Source: Neobacillus muris (GTDB lineage Bacteria; Bacillota; Bacilli; Bacillales; Cytobacillaceae). From it: a stretch of 64,000 nt of DNA. Location of the stretch: NCBI RefSeq assembly GCF_943193175.1, contig NZ_CALPDF010000008.1, positions 89,270-153,269 of the forward strand. Reading direction: 5' to 3'. Under the pieces are notes generated by a model that was not told where the DNA came from, did not search any database, and saw nothing but the letters and a program-made list of their open reading frames with translations. A program made the translations under genes and the position numbers. The number at the start of each line of letters is the position of its first letter. Position 1 is the first letter of the stretch. Below, one piece after another: positions 9,468-19,019 of this stretch.

Positions 9468-10154
9468 TTAACGGATTGCTTCAATAAACCTCTTTGTGAT
9501 CTCCATCGGTCTAGTAAAAGCAGATCCAACTACTGCCGTATAGGCTCCATGGTCAAATACAGCCTTTAGGTCATCAGGCGACCAAATACCGCCCTCTGCA
9601 ATGACGGGGACAGGAATTTCTTTCGCCATTCTTTCAATTAAATCAAGGTCAGGTACATGATGACCTTTCGTGTAGTCTGTATAACCAATTAAAGTGGTTC
9701 CGACACAATCGAAACCCAATTCATAGGCTAATTTTGCTTCTTCAAACGTTGAGCAATCTGCCATAAAGAGCTGGTTAGGATACTTTTCCCTTACAAGCGG
9801 AAAGATCTCCTGAATCGTTTTTCCAACAGGCCTGACTCTGGCCGTTGCATCTAATGCAATAATATCTACCCCTTCTTGATAAAGGAGCTCGATTTCTTCA
9901 AGGGTTGGTGTGATGAACACATCTGATCCTTCCATAACCCGTTTGATAATACCGATAATAGGCAAATCAACATTTTTTTTGATTTCTTTGATATCTTCCA
10001 CACTATTGGCCCTTATACCAGCAGCACCGCCCAGCATCGCAGCATAGGCCATTCTCCCCATAATAAATGGACTATGAAGCGGCTCTTCAGGCAATGCTTG
10101 ACAGGAAACAATCAGTTTTCCTTTCATCTGTTCCAATACGTTATTTGGGTTCAT
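9468..10154 (-). CDS. nanE: N-acetylmannosamine-6-phosphate 2-epimerase NanE
   Basis: A 228-residue TIM-barrel enzyme converting ManNAc-6-P to GlcNAc-6-P, the step joining sialic acid use to amino-sugar breakdown. The catalytic Lys71 (GIIKR) and Glu187 ([11 protein letters not shown]) are both present, as is the phosphate-binding C-terminal GSAFTRP. The length is that of the family. The start is ATG 10154 with GGAG about ten bases upstream. No nanA or nanK is adjacent, so this is an orphan copy; its product could feed the NagA encoded at 48.7-49.9 kb. Confidence 0.93.
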   Translation of the reverse strand: MNPNNVLEQMKGKLIVSCQALPEEPLHSPFIMGRMAYAAMLGGAAGIRANSVEDIKEIKKNVDLPIIGIIKRVMEGSDVFITPTLEEIELLYQEGVDIIALDATARVRPVGKTIQEIFPLVREKYPNQLFMADCSTFEEAKLAYELGFDCVGTTLIGYTDYTKGHHVPDLDLIERMAKEIPVPVIAEGGIWSPDDLKAVFDHGAYTAVVGSAFTRPMEITKRFIEAIR

Positions 10155-10462
10155 TTTTTAGACATCTCCAATTTGAAATATTTACTCTTTCACTGTCCCA
10201 ATGAAAGTCCTATGTACTCTATTTCTTCCAACGACAATCGGACTCCGATCCAAAAGGTCTTTACCGAGAGTTTAACAAGCCAGCAGCAAAAACTGCCAGT
10301 AATTTATATCCTTGGTGTTTTTAATATTTGCTTCTCTTTAACTATTTTCTTGTTTACATAATAATATTTTAGTCAACTTAAACGACAGTTACTAGGGTGA
10401 GTTTGTTTGCTCCCTCGCCCTCTTCCAATGAATTGTAAAACGCTCCTTTATTCGTTGGAGGT
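10155..10462. other. Spacer upstream of nanE
   Basis: About 310 bases without a gene. It holds a 13-base perfect palindrome at 10237-10249 and is otherwise AT-rich. I see no strong sigma-A promoter by eye. Confidence 0.5.
10237..10249. promoter_or_regulatory. Palindrome ATCGGA-C-TCCGAT upstream of nanE
   Basis: A perfect inverted repeat with a one-base centre, 83 bases upstream of the nanE start. Its position would suit an operator for an amino-sugar regulator, but no known consensus is matched. Confidence 0.35.
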
Positions 10463-10867
10463 CTATGGCAAAATTACGATTTTCTCCAAATTGTTGATTC
10501 GCGCTTCTAATTCTTCTATTTTTTCTTGTTGTTTCTTAATTAAGACGTTCTGTTCGTTGATAAGATCCTTTAATTCATCAACTGGTTTTTTTTCGTGACG
10601 GTTTTGGAACCTCAATGGTTCCCTTACAGATTTCCCGTCAACAGAAGAAATCTCAATTTCGAATGTTCTGCCCATCAATTCCTCTACTGTTTCCATAATT
10701 AGATTTTTATATCGTTCATTTAGCCAGTCAGTTTGAAATAGGTTGCCAGCCTTTACAATCATCACATCATCGTTTATTTCAGCAGTTGTATTGGCAAACC
10801 ATGTCTCAAAACTGGGTCTTGATATTTTTCCGCTAATCTTTTTTAGAACTTCAGCCCATAATTCCAA
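10463..10867 (-). CDS. Standalone DnaA domain I-like protein with coiled coil
   Basis: A 134-residue protein. Residues 1-70 align by eye with the N-terminal domain of DnaA (LW..VL, RPSFETWF, DWLNERY motifs), the helicase- and regulator-binding module. Domains II-IV (AAA+ and DNA-binding) are absent. The tail, about residues 90-130, is a short coiled coil with heptad leucines and isoleucines. The start is TTG 10867 with GGGAG ten bases upstream; it matches the DnaA N-terminus. Such a protein could bind DnaA or partners of DnaA domain I (SirA- or DnaB/DnaD-like), or be a remnant. The C-terminal coiled coil argues for a maintained small protein. Confidence 0.7.
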   Translation of the reverse strand: MELWAEVLKKISGKISRPSFETWFANTTAEINDDVMIVKAGNLFQTDWLNERYKNLIMETVEELMGRTFEIEISSVDGKSVREPLRFQNRHEKKPVDELKDLINEQNVLIKKQQEKIEELEARINNLEKIVILP

Positions 10868-10995
10868 TGCCTTTCAACTCCCATAAGCTTTTTGAATAAT
10901 CCTCTATATTTCACAATTATTTTACTATAAAAAGGTATGAATTTATTAATGATTTAACTCTTTGTTTAGATTCATTAATAAGTCATTTAATATTT

Positions 10996-11125
10996 TGAAT
11001 TAAAAACCGAACATGCTGTTGCATGTCCGGTCAAGTAAATAAACATTTTTCTTCTAAAGAGAACATCCATTTGTCGGGATATTCCACCCCGGTTAGCCTT
11101 AAACTCCTTGGTGGATTATATTTTA
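10996..11125. repeat. Interspersed two-hairpin repeat, copy B
   Basis: The first hairpin is at about 11008-11033 (CCGAACATG paired with CATGTCCGG). After about 50 bases comes a second hairpin with stem TCCACC (11083-11088) and GGTGGA (11110-11115), then TTATATTTTAT. Between the arms is a segment shared with copy E (CCGGTTAGCC then AAACTC). Confidence 0.7.
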
Positions 11126-11147
11126 TGGTAATTACGACACTTCATAA

Positions 11148-11610
11148 TTATAATGCTTCAACAATTATAGCAATTCCTTTGCCGCCGCCGCTGCAGAGAG
11201 AAGCTGCCCCATATTTTTTATTACTTCGTTTTGAGTGAGTACAAAATCCTTGTACCGCTCGCCCCGACAGGATGACCAAGTGCTATGGCACCGCCATTCA
11301 CATTGTTAATGGTGCGATCCAGTCCCAGCTCCTTTTCAACAGCTAGAAATTGGACAGCAAACGCTTCGTTAATTTCGAATAAAACGATATCCCCGATCGT
11401 TATGTTTGCTCTGTTCAAAGGCTAATGGAATGGCATGAACTGGACCGATCCCCATAATGCTCGGTTCACCCCCTGCTATCCCCCATGAAACGATACGGTC
11501 GATCGGCTTCCGATTTTGATTTTTTACGATTGTTTCGGAAGCATACCTGCTCCTATGTAGTCATCGGTTAATGCTGTATGCTCTAAAACTGTCTTTTAAA
11601 ACTTATTAAA
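11148..11610 (-). pseudogene. Thiolase (acetyl-CoA acyltransferase), C-terminal remnant
   Basis: Several frames of this stretch give thiolase peptides in the right order: SIMGIGPVHAI, then [39 protein letters not shown] and KYGAASLCSGGGKGIAIIVEAL before the stop at 11148. They lie in different frames and are separated by frameshifts. The N-terminal half with the nucleophilic Cys is missing, so the gene is dead. It directly follows the CoA-transferase gene and was probably the last gene of that operon. An open stretch at 11221-11418 is part of it, not a separate gene. Confidence 0.85.
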
Positions 11611-11614
11611 TCTA

Positions 11615-12847
11615 TTATGAATTTAGATTCAATTCATTATGGTTTCCGGTATTTGTTTCCATTCTTACGATATTGCTGGCGATAAATTCCTTTATTTCCA
11701 CTTCAGAAAAACCCAATTGTGCTAAAATTTCCTCTGAGTGTTCGCCTAGAGTTGGCGGTGCGGTAAACTCTTTAACTGGATTTCCAAGAAGCTTAATCGC
11801 AGCTCCAGGAACCGGCACATCCATCTCTTCTATATTTAAAGTTTTAATCATGTCTCTGTGTTGAATTTGAGGATTATCGATTACATCTTCTAAATTATTG
11901 ACTGGACTGCTGGCAATCCCCTTTTGCTGCAACAGTTGAAATGCTTCCTCTTTTGTATGTTGGACAGTCCACTCAGCAATCGCCTGATCCATTTTTTCTC
12001 TGTTTTTGAATCTTCCTTCTTCCAGAAAGAATGGAGAATTACTTTGTCCCCATTCACTTTTGCCAATAAGTGCAGCAAAATCCATCCACTTTTTTTCCGG
12101 TGCATTGATATAGGCACCTAAAAATACATAGCCATCTTTTGTCGGGAAAGCTTTCGAATACTGAAAGCGGTCACTCGTTCCCCACCTTTGTTGTTTAATT
12201 CCATGCAACTTGGCCTCGGCCACGCTAAAGCCTAATAAGGAAACTAATCCATCGAGCATACTAATATCCACCAATCGCCCTTTTCCCGTTCTTTCTTTAT
12301 GAAATAAGGCTAACATCGTCCCTAGCGCGGCTTGTAACCCCGCAATATGATCAGCGATGAACGTTCCAACATATGTCGGCGGACCATCTGGATGTCCTGT
12401 TAATTCGGCTAAGCCGCTCATGGACTGAATGACACCGTCATAGGCTCCGTAACCCCGGTAAGGGCCAGTTATTCCGAATCCAGTGATATGGACCATGCTG
12501 ATTTCTGGATTAATAGCGGAAATCGTTTCATAGTTAAAGCCTAATTTTTCGGGTACATTGGAACCATAATTGGTTACTAAAACATCTGACGTTTCAACTA
12601 AACGGTGAAGAATCTCTTTTCCCTTTACACTTTTCAAGTCTAATGCCAACCCTCGTTTATTCCGATTTTCCGAGGCAAAATACAGACTGATATCCTCATA
12701 CATCGGGGCAGATGTTCTTCCAACTTCGCCATCCAGCCGTTCAATCTTTATGACATCAGCTCCATAATCAGCAAGTATTTGGCTGCAAAATGGCCCCGCA
12801 ATATAATGGGTTAAATCTAAAACTTTTACTCCTGAAAGAACAGTCAT
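11615..12847 (-). CDS. Class III (CaiB/BaiF) CoA-transferase
   Basis: A 410-residue family III CoA-transferase, which moves CoA between carboxylic acids through an aspartyl-CoA intermediate. The N-terminal Rossmann motif VLDLTHYIAGPFCSQILADYGADVIK is typical (read as the first strand, glycine loop and ADV...K.E). The catalytic Asp is most likely in ADHIAG, near residue 165. The start is ATG 12847, after GAGGTGA; the GTG at 12856 is part of that site. It lies between the AraC regulator and the dead thiolase. With the second CoA-transferase at 15.8 kb it suggests activation of two acids or an acid/ester pair; the substrate is unknown. Confidence 0.88.
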   Translation of the reverse strand: MTVLSGVKVLDLTHYIAGPFCSQILADYGADVIKIERLDGEVGRTSAPMYEDISLYFASENRNKRGLALDLKSVKGKEILHRLVETSDVLVTNYGSNVPEKLGFNYETISAINPEISMVHITGFGITGPYRGYGAYDGVIQSMSGLAELTGHPDGPPTYVGTFIADHIAGLQAALGTMLALFHKERTGKGRLVDISMLDGLVSLLGFSVAEAKLHGIKQQRWGTSDRFQYSKAFPTKDGYVFLGAYINAPEKKWMDFAALIGKSEWGQSNSPFFLEEGRFKNREKMDQAIAEWTVQHTKEEAFQLLQQKGIASSPVNNLEDVIDNPQIQHRDMIKTLNIEEMDVPVPGAAIKLLGNPVKEFTAPPTLGEHSEEILAQLGFSEVEIKEFIASNIVRMETNTGNHNELNLNS

Positions 12848-12872
12848 AAATTTCACCTCATGTTTTTAGATG

Positions 12873-13733
12873 CTATACATCATTTCTTGTTTGTTGAGCC
12901 GGAATCGTGGCAATTGCCCTAACTTCAGAACTCACTAATGCATTGCCGCTTAGTTCATTTTTGCGGAAGTTTCCTGGTGAAGTCCCGACAATTTTTTTAA
13001 ACGTCTTGATGAAATGGTAGATGTTGTTATATCCGACATCATTACTGATCTCAGCTATATCCAAATTGGTGTTAACTAATAATTCTGCTGCTTTATCGAT
13101 TCGTACTTTATTGAGATACAAATTGATGGTCATGCCGGTATTTTCTTTAAATGTTTTACAAAGATAATTTTTGCTATGGCCAACAAACTGCGCAAGATGG
13201 TCCAAGGATATTTCATTCTTGTAATTTGCTTGGATATTCTCTTTAATTTGCTCCACCACTTTTGACTTTTGCGGCGTTGCCGAAATTTCTATTTTTTGAA
13301 AACGAATCATATAATAGAGCGCTGAAATGAATGTATGGGTGGCAATTTCGAGATACCAGGGAAGTGTGTCAATTCCCTCTTTAAAGACCAGCTCCAGCAT
13401 TTCCTCAATCGTATCTGAGCCTTGGCAGACAATCGGGATCTGGTTTAGGCTCTCTTGAAACTCGTTATCAAAAACAACATATTTTACTTCCAGCATTCGC
13501 AATGGTTTTCCGTCTACATCTCGTGTATCGGAGATGCCGTGAATATCATTTGGTCTTGTAAATAGGTACATCCCGTGTCCCAGTTTCATATTCTTCTTTC
13601 CGACAATAAAATCTCCTTCTCCACTAATGACATAGTAGATTTGATAGTATTCATGCTTATGAGCTGTTAGACTGCTGCCAGCGGGATATTCACTTTTTGC
13701 AAGCCATAGTAGATTGATCATTTGTGTATTCAT
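12873..13733 (-). CDS. AraC-family transcriptional regulator with cupin sensor
   Basis: A 286-residue regulator. The N-terminal 100 residues form a cupin (AGSSLTAHKHEYYQIYY near the start) that probably binds a small molecule. The C-terminal 100 residues are a double helix-turn-helix (LDHLAQFVGHSKNYLCKTFK, then ISNDVGYNNIYHFIKTFKK) of AraC type. The start is ATG 13733, six bases after AAGGTGA. It lies inside the catabolic gene train and is a good candidate for its pathway-specific activator. Direct repeats at 24405-24434 and 24514-24540, upstream of the train, are possible binding sites. Confidence 0.88.
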   Translation of the reverse strand: MNTQMINLLWLAKSEYPAGSSLTAHKHEYYQIYYVISGEGDFIVGKKNMKLGHGMYLFTRPNDIHGISDTRDVDGKPLRMLEVKYVVFDNEFQESLNQIPIVCQGSDTIEEMLELVFKEGIDTLPWYLEIATHTFISALYYMIRFQKIEISATPQKSKVVEQIKENIQANYKNEISLDHLAQFVGHSKNYLCKTFKENTGMTINLYLNKVRIDKAAELLVNTNLDIAEISNDVGYNNIYHFIKTFKKIVGTSPGNFRKNELSGNALVSSEVRAIATIPAQQTRNDV

Positions 13734-13809
13734 TTATCAGTCACCTTAACATAATTTTAGTATTCTAGTATTTCTTGCCCCTCCTCTCAAATTCCTTTTT
13801 GTCGTTTCA

Positions 13810-14553
13810 TCAAGTTGTCGCGCCCCCGCTCAAAATGAGACACTGGCCCGATATGAAACTGGCATCATCACTGGATAGAAAGGATACTGCACTTGCCACT
13901 TCATTTGGCTGCCCAAGTCTTCTTAAAGGAATTAGCTTCATATGTTCTGCGATGATTTCTTCTGGTACATTATTGTACATATCCGTTTCAATATAACCAG
14001 GAGCAACACAGTTTACAGTAATATTTTTCGGCCCGCCTTCCTTTGCCAGCGTTTTTGAAAATCCAATTAAACCTGCTTTTGAGGCGGCGTAATTCGCTTG
14101 CCCTGGATTGCCGAAGGCCGAAACCGATGAAATGTTAACGATTCTTCCGTACGCATTGTTTCTCATAATCGGGATGACGTATTTACATAGGTGGTAGGCA
14201 CCTTTTAGATTCACATTTAAAACCGCATCCCAGGCGTCATCTGCCAACTTATGAAACATGCGGTCCTTCGTAATACCAGCATTATTGACGAGAATGTCAA
14301 TGGTACCGAAACGTTCCACTGTTTGAGATACAGCGGTTTTTACTTGTGCATCGTTAGATACATCGCATTGGATCGGCAGGACTTTATCCCCAGCTTCACC
14401 AAAATTCGAAAGCATTTTTTCTACGAGCGTTACTTCGTATTCTAGTACCGCCACTCCTTCAATACCATCCTCCAAAAAGCGCTTGACGATGGATTCGCCG
14501 ATTCCCTTGCCGCCGCCAGTCACAATGGCGTATTTACCAGACAATTTCCCCAT
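13810..14553 (-). CDS. Short-chain dehydrogenase, FabG-like
   Basis: A 247-residue SDR, probably a 3-oxoacyl or 3-hydroxyacyl thioester oxidoreductase. The cofactor loop TGGGKGIG (12-19), the NNAG motif (90-93) and the catalytic Ser143, Tyr155 and Lys159 are all present; the Thr-Gly-rich loop and the lack of an acidic residue after strand 2 do not clearly settle NADP versus NAD. The start is ATG 14553, seven bases after GGGAGG. In this operon a 3-hydroxyacyl-CoA dehydrogenase role between the crotonase and thiolase steps is more likely than fatty acid synthesis. Confidence 0.88.
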   Translation of the reverse strand: MGKLSGKYAIVTGGGKGIGESIVKRFLEDGIEGVAVLEYEVTLVEKMLSNFGEAGDKVLPIQCDVSNDAQVKTAVSQTVERFGTIDILVNNAGITKDRMFHKLADDAWDAVLNVNLKGAYHLCKYVIPIMRNNAYGRIVNISSVSAFGNPGQANYAASKAGLIGFSKTLAKEGGPKNITVNCVAPGYIETDMYNNVPEEIIAEHMKLIPLRRLGQPNEVASAVSFLSSDDASFISGQCLILSGGATT

Positions 14554-14611
14554 ATCGTAACCTCCCATAACTCTCAAAATATCAAATTAGATAAACGGTT
14601 ATTTTCCAATC

Positions 14612-15742
14612 TTATATACTGGAATAAAGGATGTTCAGCATTTTAGGCTCAATCAGATGTTTTGGGCTGTAAAGGGTATGCTGCGCCACAAAATAGGAAA
14701 GTTTGTTGGCAGGATCGATAAATACTTGGACACCACCGAGACCGCCCCATGAGAACGAGTTCTCTGGAACAAGCCGAAATGCTGCTGCAGCATCCATCAC
14801 CACAGATACCCCGAGCCCATATCCAATTCCTTCGGACACGACCATTTCCCGATAGTCGCTCAGACATTTCCCCTTCAACTGGTTTCTGCGCATCAGATTG
14901 ATGGCATTTTCGCTAATGATCTTGCTGCCATTTTTACCAATGCCGCCGCAGGCCAGGGCGTCCGCGAATAAAATGTAATCTTCTGCGGTCGTGATCAGTC
15001 CGCCTCCGCCGCTTTCATGCCTTAATCCTGCGGCACCAATACAATCACTGCTTACCCGTACGACCGATTCTGTTTCATAGCTATATTGGTACTGGGGCGC
15101 TATTCTTCCGCGTTTTTCCTCCGGTACCGAAAAACCGCTGTCCTCCATTCCCAGTGGGTCAAAGATGTTCTTCTTCAAGTATTCGCCAAAGGACATGCCC
15201 GATACGGCTTCAACCACAGCTCCAAGTACATCATGGCAATAACTGTAATTCCAGCCTTCACCCGGTTCAAACAGAAGAGGTTCCTTTGCCAATGCCTTGA
15301 CAAAATCTCTCGTATTGAAATCCCGGCTGGTTTCGGCTATCAGCTTCCGCATCTCCGGAGTGTCCAGCTCGTAGCTGAGACCTGCGCACATCGTAAACAG
15401 ATCAACAACCCGGATATGCTGTTTTGCCGGTTTGATCACAAAAGTGCCGCTTTTGACCTTCATATCCTTAAATTCTGGCAGATAAAAATAAAGAGGATCG
15501 TTCAGAAGCAGCTTTCCTTTTTCAACGAGCTGCATAGCGGCAACGCATGTGATGATTTTTGTAGCTGAATAAATGTTATAGAGTGCATTTGGCTGCATCG
15601 GAATCCGATTTTCGATATCGGAGTAACCCGCTGCATGGCGGAAAATCATATTATGATCCTGATAAACGATACAATCAATGCCTGAAACGCCAAGCTCGTT
15701 CACAGTGTCCATAAAGTGTTTAAGATCTTCAAAATTTTCCAT
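14612..15742 (-). CDS. Serine hydrolase of the beta-lactamase/esterase (class C-like) family
   Basis: A 376-residue enzyme of the beta-lactamase superfamily, in the branch that includes EstB-type esterases and D-aminopeptidases. The nucleophile motif S-A-T-K is at residues 59-62. The second motif reads Y-S-Y at 166-168 in place of Y-x-N. No signal peptide or membrane segment is visible, so it should act in the cytoplasm. The start is ATG 15742, six bases after GGGAGG. With the carboxylesterase at 22.5-24 kb this is the second hydrolase of the gene train, consistent with an ester or amide substrate. Confidence 0.85.
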   Translation of the reverse strand: MENFEDLKHFMDTVNELGVSGIDCIVYQDHNMIFRHAAGYSDIENRIPMQPNALYNIYSATKIITCVAAMQLVEKGKLLLNDPLYFYLPEFKDMKVKSGTFVIKPAKQHIRVVDLFTMCAGLSYELDTPEMRKLIAETSRDFNTRDFVKALAKEPLLFEPGEGWNYSYCHDVLGAVVEAVSGMSFGEYLKKNIFDPLGMEDSGFSVPEEKRGRIAPQYQYSYETESVVRVSSDCIGAAGLRHESGGGGLITTAEDYILFADALACGGIGKNGSKIISENAINLMRRNQLKGKCLSDYREMVVSEGIGYGLGVSVVMDAAAAFRLVPENSFSWGGLGGVQVFIDPANKLSYFVAQHTLYSPKHLIEPKMLNILYSSI

Positions 15743-15775
15743 CGTTTTCCTCCCACAATTATTTCTTTCTAACGA

Positions 15776-16957
15776 TTAAATAACCCCATGTCGTTTTAAT
15801 TCATTGAATTCTTCATCAGATAGGTCGAGTAAGCCTTTATAAATCTCGGTATTGTGCCACCCTAATGGCGCTCCGGCCCAATTGACTTGACCAGGTGTCT
15901 TGGAAAATTTCGGTACAATCCCTTGCATTTTGATTTCCTTATTAAGTCCATAATCAATTACGGAAATGATATTCTCTCGTTCTTGAACATGCGGATCATG
16001 AATAAGATCAGCTACTGAATTGACTGGAGAATAAGCAACCTCATGCTTTTCTAATAAGTCACGTAATTGTTCAAATGTGTGTTCCGAAAAGAAAGAAAGG
16101 ATATATTCATCTAATTGATCGCGATTTCTTACTCTTAATTGATTCGTAAGAAATCTTGGATCCCTCACTAATTCTGGATGCCCGATCACGATCATTAATC
16201 TTTCAAACATATTTTGCGTTGAAGCAGGAATAACCATCCACTTATGATCTTTTGTATCATAGAGATCATTTGGGGCAACCACAGGGTTATGAGTACCTTG
16301 CCTCTCAGGAATTTTCCCTTCCAGATCATAATCTGCGATGTAGTTCTCCATCACTCTTACAAGTGGTTCATATAATGATAAATCTACTAGCTGACCTTCT
16401 CCTGTCTGCTTATAATGATAGAGTGCTAACATGACAGAAAAAGCGCCATACACTCCCCCCATTGCGTCAGCAATGGGATAACCAGAAAACATAGGTTTCC
16501 GATCCGGGTAACCCGTCATATAGGTTAATCCAGAGAACGATTCTGCTACCCTGGCAAATCCCGGTTTCTCTGCGTAAGGTCCATTTCTACCAAATGCAGA
16601 AAAATGAATCATGACAAGGTTTTCTTTTATTTTGACTAAATCAGAGTAATCAATTTTCCATTTTTTTAACGTTCCAGGACGGAAATTTGTAATTACAACA
16701 TCAGCCTTAGAAACTAGTTGATAATATAGCTGCACACCTTTTTCTTTGTTAAAATCTAACGTAATCGCTTTTTTATTTCTGTTGGTAACCTTCCATGTCC
16801 CTTCACCAAAACTGCGGGTTTGGTCCCCTTTACCAGGTTGTTCAATCTTAATGACTTCAGCTCCGAAGTCGCCAAGCAAGTTGGCGATCAAAGGAGCTGC
16901 CAAGACGGTCGATGCATCAATGACGCGTATTCCTCGCAATATATTATTTTTTGACAA
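15776..16957 (-). CDS. Class III (CaiB/BaiF) CoA-transferase
   Basis: A 393-residue paralogue of the CoA-transferase at 11.6 kb, with the same N-terminal fold (RVIDAST, GDFGAEVIKIEQPGKGDQTR) and a likely catalytic Asp in IADAMGG near residue 172. I chose the TTG at 16957, six bases after AAGGGGGAG; upstream in-frame ATGs at 16993 and 16990 have no ribosome site and would sit against the ABC gene stop. The two CoA-transferases differ enough to have different substrates or to be partners. Confidence 0.87.
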   Translation of the reverse strand: MSKNNILRGIRVIDASTVLAAPLIANLLGDFGAEVIKIEQPGKGDQTRSFGEGTWKVTNRNKKAITLDFNKEKGVQLYYQLVSKADVVITNFRPGTLKKWKIDYSDLVKIKENLVMIHFSAFGRNGPYAEKPGFARVAESFSGLTYMTGYPDRKPMFSGYPIADAMGGVYGAFSVMLALYHYKQTGEGQLVDLSLYEPLVRVMENYIADYDLEGKIPERQGTHNPVVAPNDLYDTKDHKWMVIPASTQNMFERLMIVIGHPELVRDPRFLTNQLRVRNRDQLDEYILSFFSEHTFEQLRDLLEKHEVAYSPVNSVADLIHDPHVQERENIISVIDYGLNKEIKMQGIVPKFSKTPGQVNWAGAPLGWHNTEIYKGLLDLSDEEFNELKRHGVI

Positions 16958-16999
16958 ACTATTCTCCCCCTTGCCATACCACACTTCCATCATACATGC

Positions 17000-18004
17000 T
17001 CACATAATCATCTTATTTTCCGCTGTTATTTCCTCTTCATAAAGTAGACAAGCTGTCAGCCTATCCTTTGAGGTTTGGATTAGCTCGGGGTTTATGCTCT
17101 TACATTTATCCATAGCAGCAGGACAGCGTGTATGGAAACGACAGCCTGTTGGCGGATTGGCCGGACTGGGCAAGTCGCCTTTTAAAATTATCCGCTCGCG
17201 GTCCCGAAGCTTTGGATCAGGCAGAGGTACGGCAGACAATAAGGCCTTTGTATAAGGATGCTGCGGGTCTTCAAACAGTTCCTCTTTCGCAGCGAATTCG
17301 GCCATTTTCCCTAAATACATGACGGCAATTTTATCACTGATATGCTTGACGGCTTGAATCCCGTGGGCGATAAAAAGGTAGGACAGCCCCATATCTTTTT
17401 GAATTTCTTTTAATAGATTCAAGATTTGCGCTTGAATGGAAACGTCTAACGCCGAAACAGGCTCATCGCAGACAATCAATTTTGGCTGTAAGGCAAGGGC
17501 ACGAGCAATCCCGATTCTTTGTCTTTGTCCCCCTGAAAATTCAATCGGATATCTGCTGCCATGATAGGAGGCCAGCCCCACTCTTTCAAGCAGTTCATCC
17601 ACCCGTTTTCTTCGTTCCTGTTTTGTTCCCACTTTATGAAGAATAAGAGGCTCTGAAATAATATCAGCAATTGTCATTCTCGGATCCAGTGAAGAATAGG
17701 AATCTTGGAAAATCATTTGCAGATTTTTGCCCAAATCTTTTTTATTTTTATAGTCAGATAGTTTTTTTCCTTCAAAAAAGATTTCCCCAGCTGTCGGATT
17801 GGTAAGCCCGACAACCATTCTCCCGATTGTTGATTTCCCGCAGCCAGACTCTCCAACCAACCCCAGCGTTTCACCGGGATAAATATCGAGATCAACACCG
17901 TCCACCGCTTTGACAAATTGATTTTTCTTGCCAAAAAGCCCGCTTCCTACTGGAAAGTGTTTTTTGATGCCTTTCAGTGACACGAGCGGCTGATTCTCTG
18001 TCAT
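17000..18004 (-). CDS. Dipeptide/oligopeptide ABC transporter ATPase, DppF/OppF type
   Basis: A 334-residue ATPase with Walker A GESGCGKS, signature FSGGQRQRIGIARAL, Walker B LIVCDEPVSALD, and the C-terminal oligopeptide-ABC cysteine-rich extension (GCRFHTRCPAAMDKC) that holds an iron-sulfur cluster in this family. It overlaps the upstream dppD-like gene by four bases (ATGA). It forms the heterodimeric motor with that protein. Confidence 0.93.
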   Translation of the reverse strand: MTENQPLVSLKGIKKHFPVGSGLFGKKNQFVKAVDGVDLDIYPGETLGLVGESGCGKSTIGRMVVGLTNPTAGEIFFEGKKLSDYKNKKDLGKNLQMIFQDSYSSLDPRMTIADIISEPLILHKVGTKQERRKRVDELLERVGLASYHGSRYPIEFSGGQRQRIGIARALALQPKLIVCDEPVSALDVSIQAQILNLLKEIQKDMGLSYLFIAHGIQAVKHISDKIAVMYLGKMAEFAAKEELFEDPQHPYTKALLSAVPLPDPKLRDRERIILKGDLPSPANPPTGCRFHTRCPAAMDKCKSINPELIQTSKDRLTACLLYEEEITAENKMIM

Positions 18005-19002
18005 TTTGCCTCAACCCCTTCCTTGGTCAGTGGATTCCAACAAGAAACACGAGTCCCTGAAGCGTGTTCCTTCAATACAGGAGAGACTTGGTGGCATTTT
18101 TCCGTCGCAAAGGCGCAGCGGGTCACGAAATGACAGCCATTTGGCAGCTCCAGGGGATTCGGCACAATCCCTGGAATGGCATCCAATAGGTCCTTTGAGG
18201 GTCCGTATAATGCTGGAATACTATCCATTAGCCCCTTCGTATATGGATGCTGCGGATTTTCAAAAATTTCTTCCACCGTTCCTTCCTCGACAATTTTTCC
18301 GCAATACATAACAAGAACGCGGTCAGCCGTTTCGGCCACAACACCAAGGTCATGCGTAATTAACAGGATGGATATCCCGAATTCCTTCTGTAAATCTCGT
18401 AACAGATTTAAGATTTGTGACTGAATCGTAACGTCAAGGGCAGTGGTCGGTTCATCCGCAATCAGTAGTTTCGGATTGCAGGCAAGGGCAATGGCAATCA
18501 TCGCTCTTTGCCTCATCCCGCCAGATAATTGATGGGGGTAATCATTGAGACGCCTTTGGGCATCAGGAATCCCAACTTTATTCAATAAATTCAGGGCTGT
18601 TTTTTTCGCTTCCTTATAGCTTACTTTTTTATGTAGAACGATCGATTCTGCAATTTGCCGGCCAATCGGATGGACCGGGTTAAGCGAAGACATCGGATCC
18701 TGGAAAATCATCGCAATGTCATTTCCACGTATTTTTCTTAGCTCCTTTTCTTTTAATTTCAATAAATCTTGGCCTTCAAACATGATTGAGCTTTCCGGAC
18801 GGTATTTGATGGCATTCGCATTCAACCCCATTATCGAAAGAGAAGAAACACTTTTCCCGCTTCCCGATTCACCAACTAAGGCAACAATCTCACCCTTCTT
18901 AATGGAAAAGGTAATATCATTGACAGGCTTAATCTCTCCTTTTGCTGAAGGGATATAAGCTTTTAAATGATTGACTTCTAGTAAAGGAGTTTCTATTTTC
19001 AA
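18001..19002 (-). CDS. Dipeptide/oligopeptide ABC transporter ATPase, DppD/OppD type
   Basis: A 333-residue ATPase with Walker A GESGSGKS, signature [15 protein letters not shown], Walker [13 protein letters not shown], and a C-terminal cysteine-containing extension ([15 protein letters not shown]). The start is TTG 19002, five bases after GGGGGGAG. It pairs with the DppF-like protein. Confidence 0.93.
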   Translation of the reverse strand: MKIETPLLEVNHLKAYIPSAKGEIKPVNDITFSIKKGEIVALVGESGSGKSVSSLSIMGLNANAIKYRPESSIMFEGQDLLKLKEKELRKIRGNDIAMIFQDPMSSLNPVHPIGRQIAESIVLHKKVSYKEAKKTALNLLNKVGIPDAQRRLNDYPHQLSGGMRQRAMIAIALACNPKLLIADEPTTALDVTIQSQILNLLRDLQKEFGISILLITHDLGVVAETADRVLVMYCGKIVEEGTVEEIFENPQHPYTKGLMDSIPALYGPSKDLLDAIPGIVPNPLELPNGCHFVTRCAFATEKCHQVSPVLKEHASGTRVSCWNPLTKEGVEAK

Positions 19003-19019
19003 CTGGTCTCCCCCCTTTT

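Noticed and set aside
15086..15568. 160-residue plus-strand open frame
   Set aside because: Entirely antisense to the intact serine hydrolase gene.
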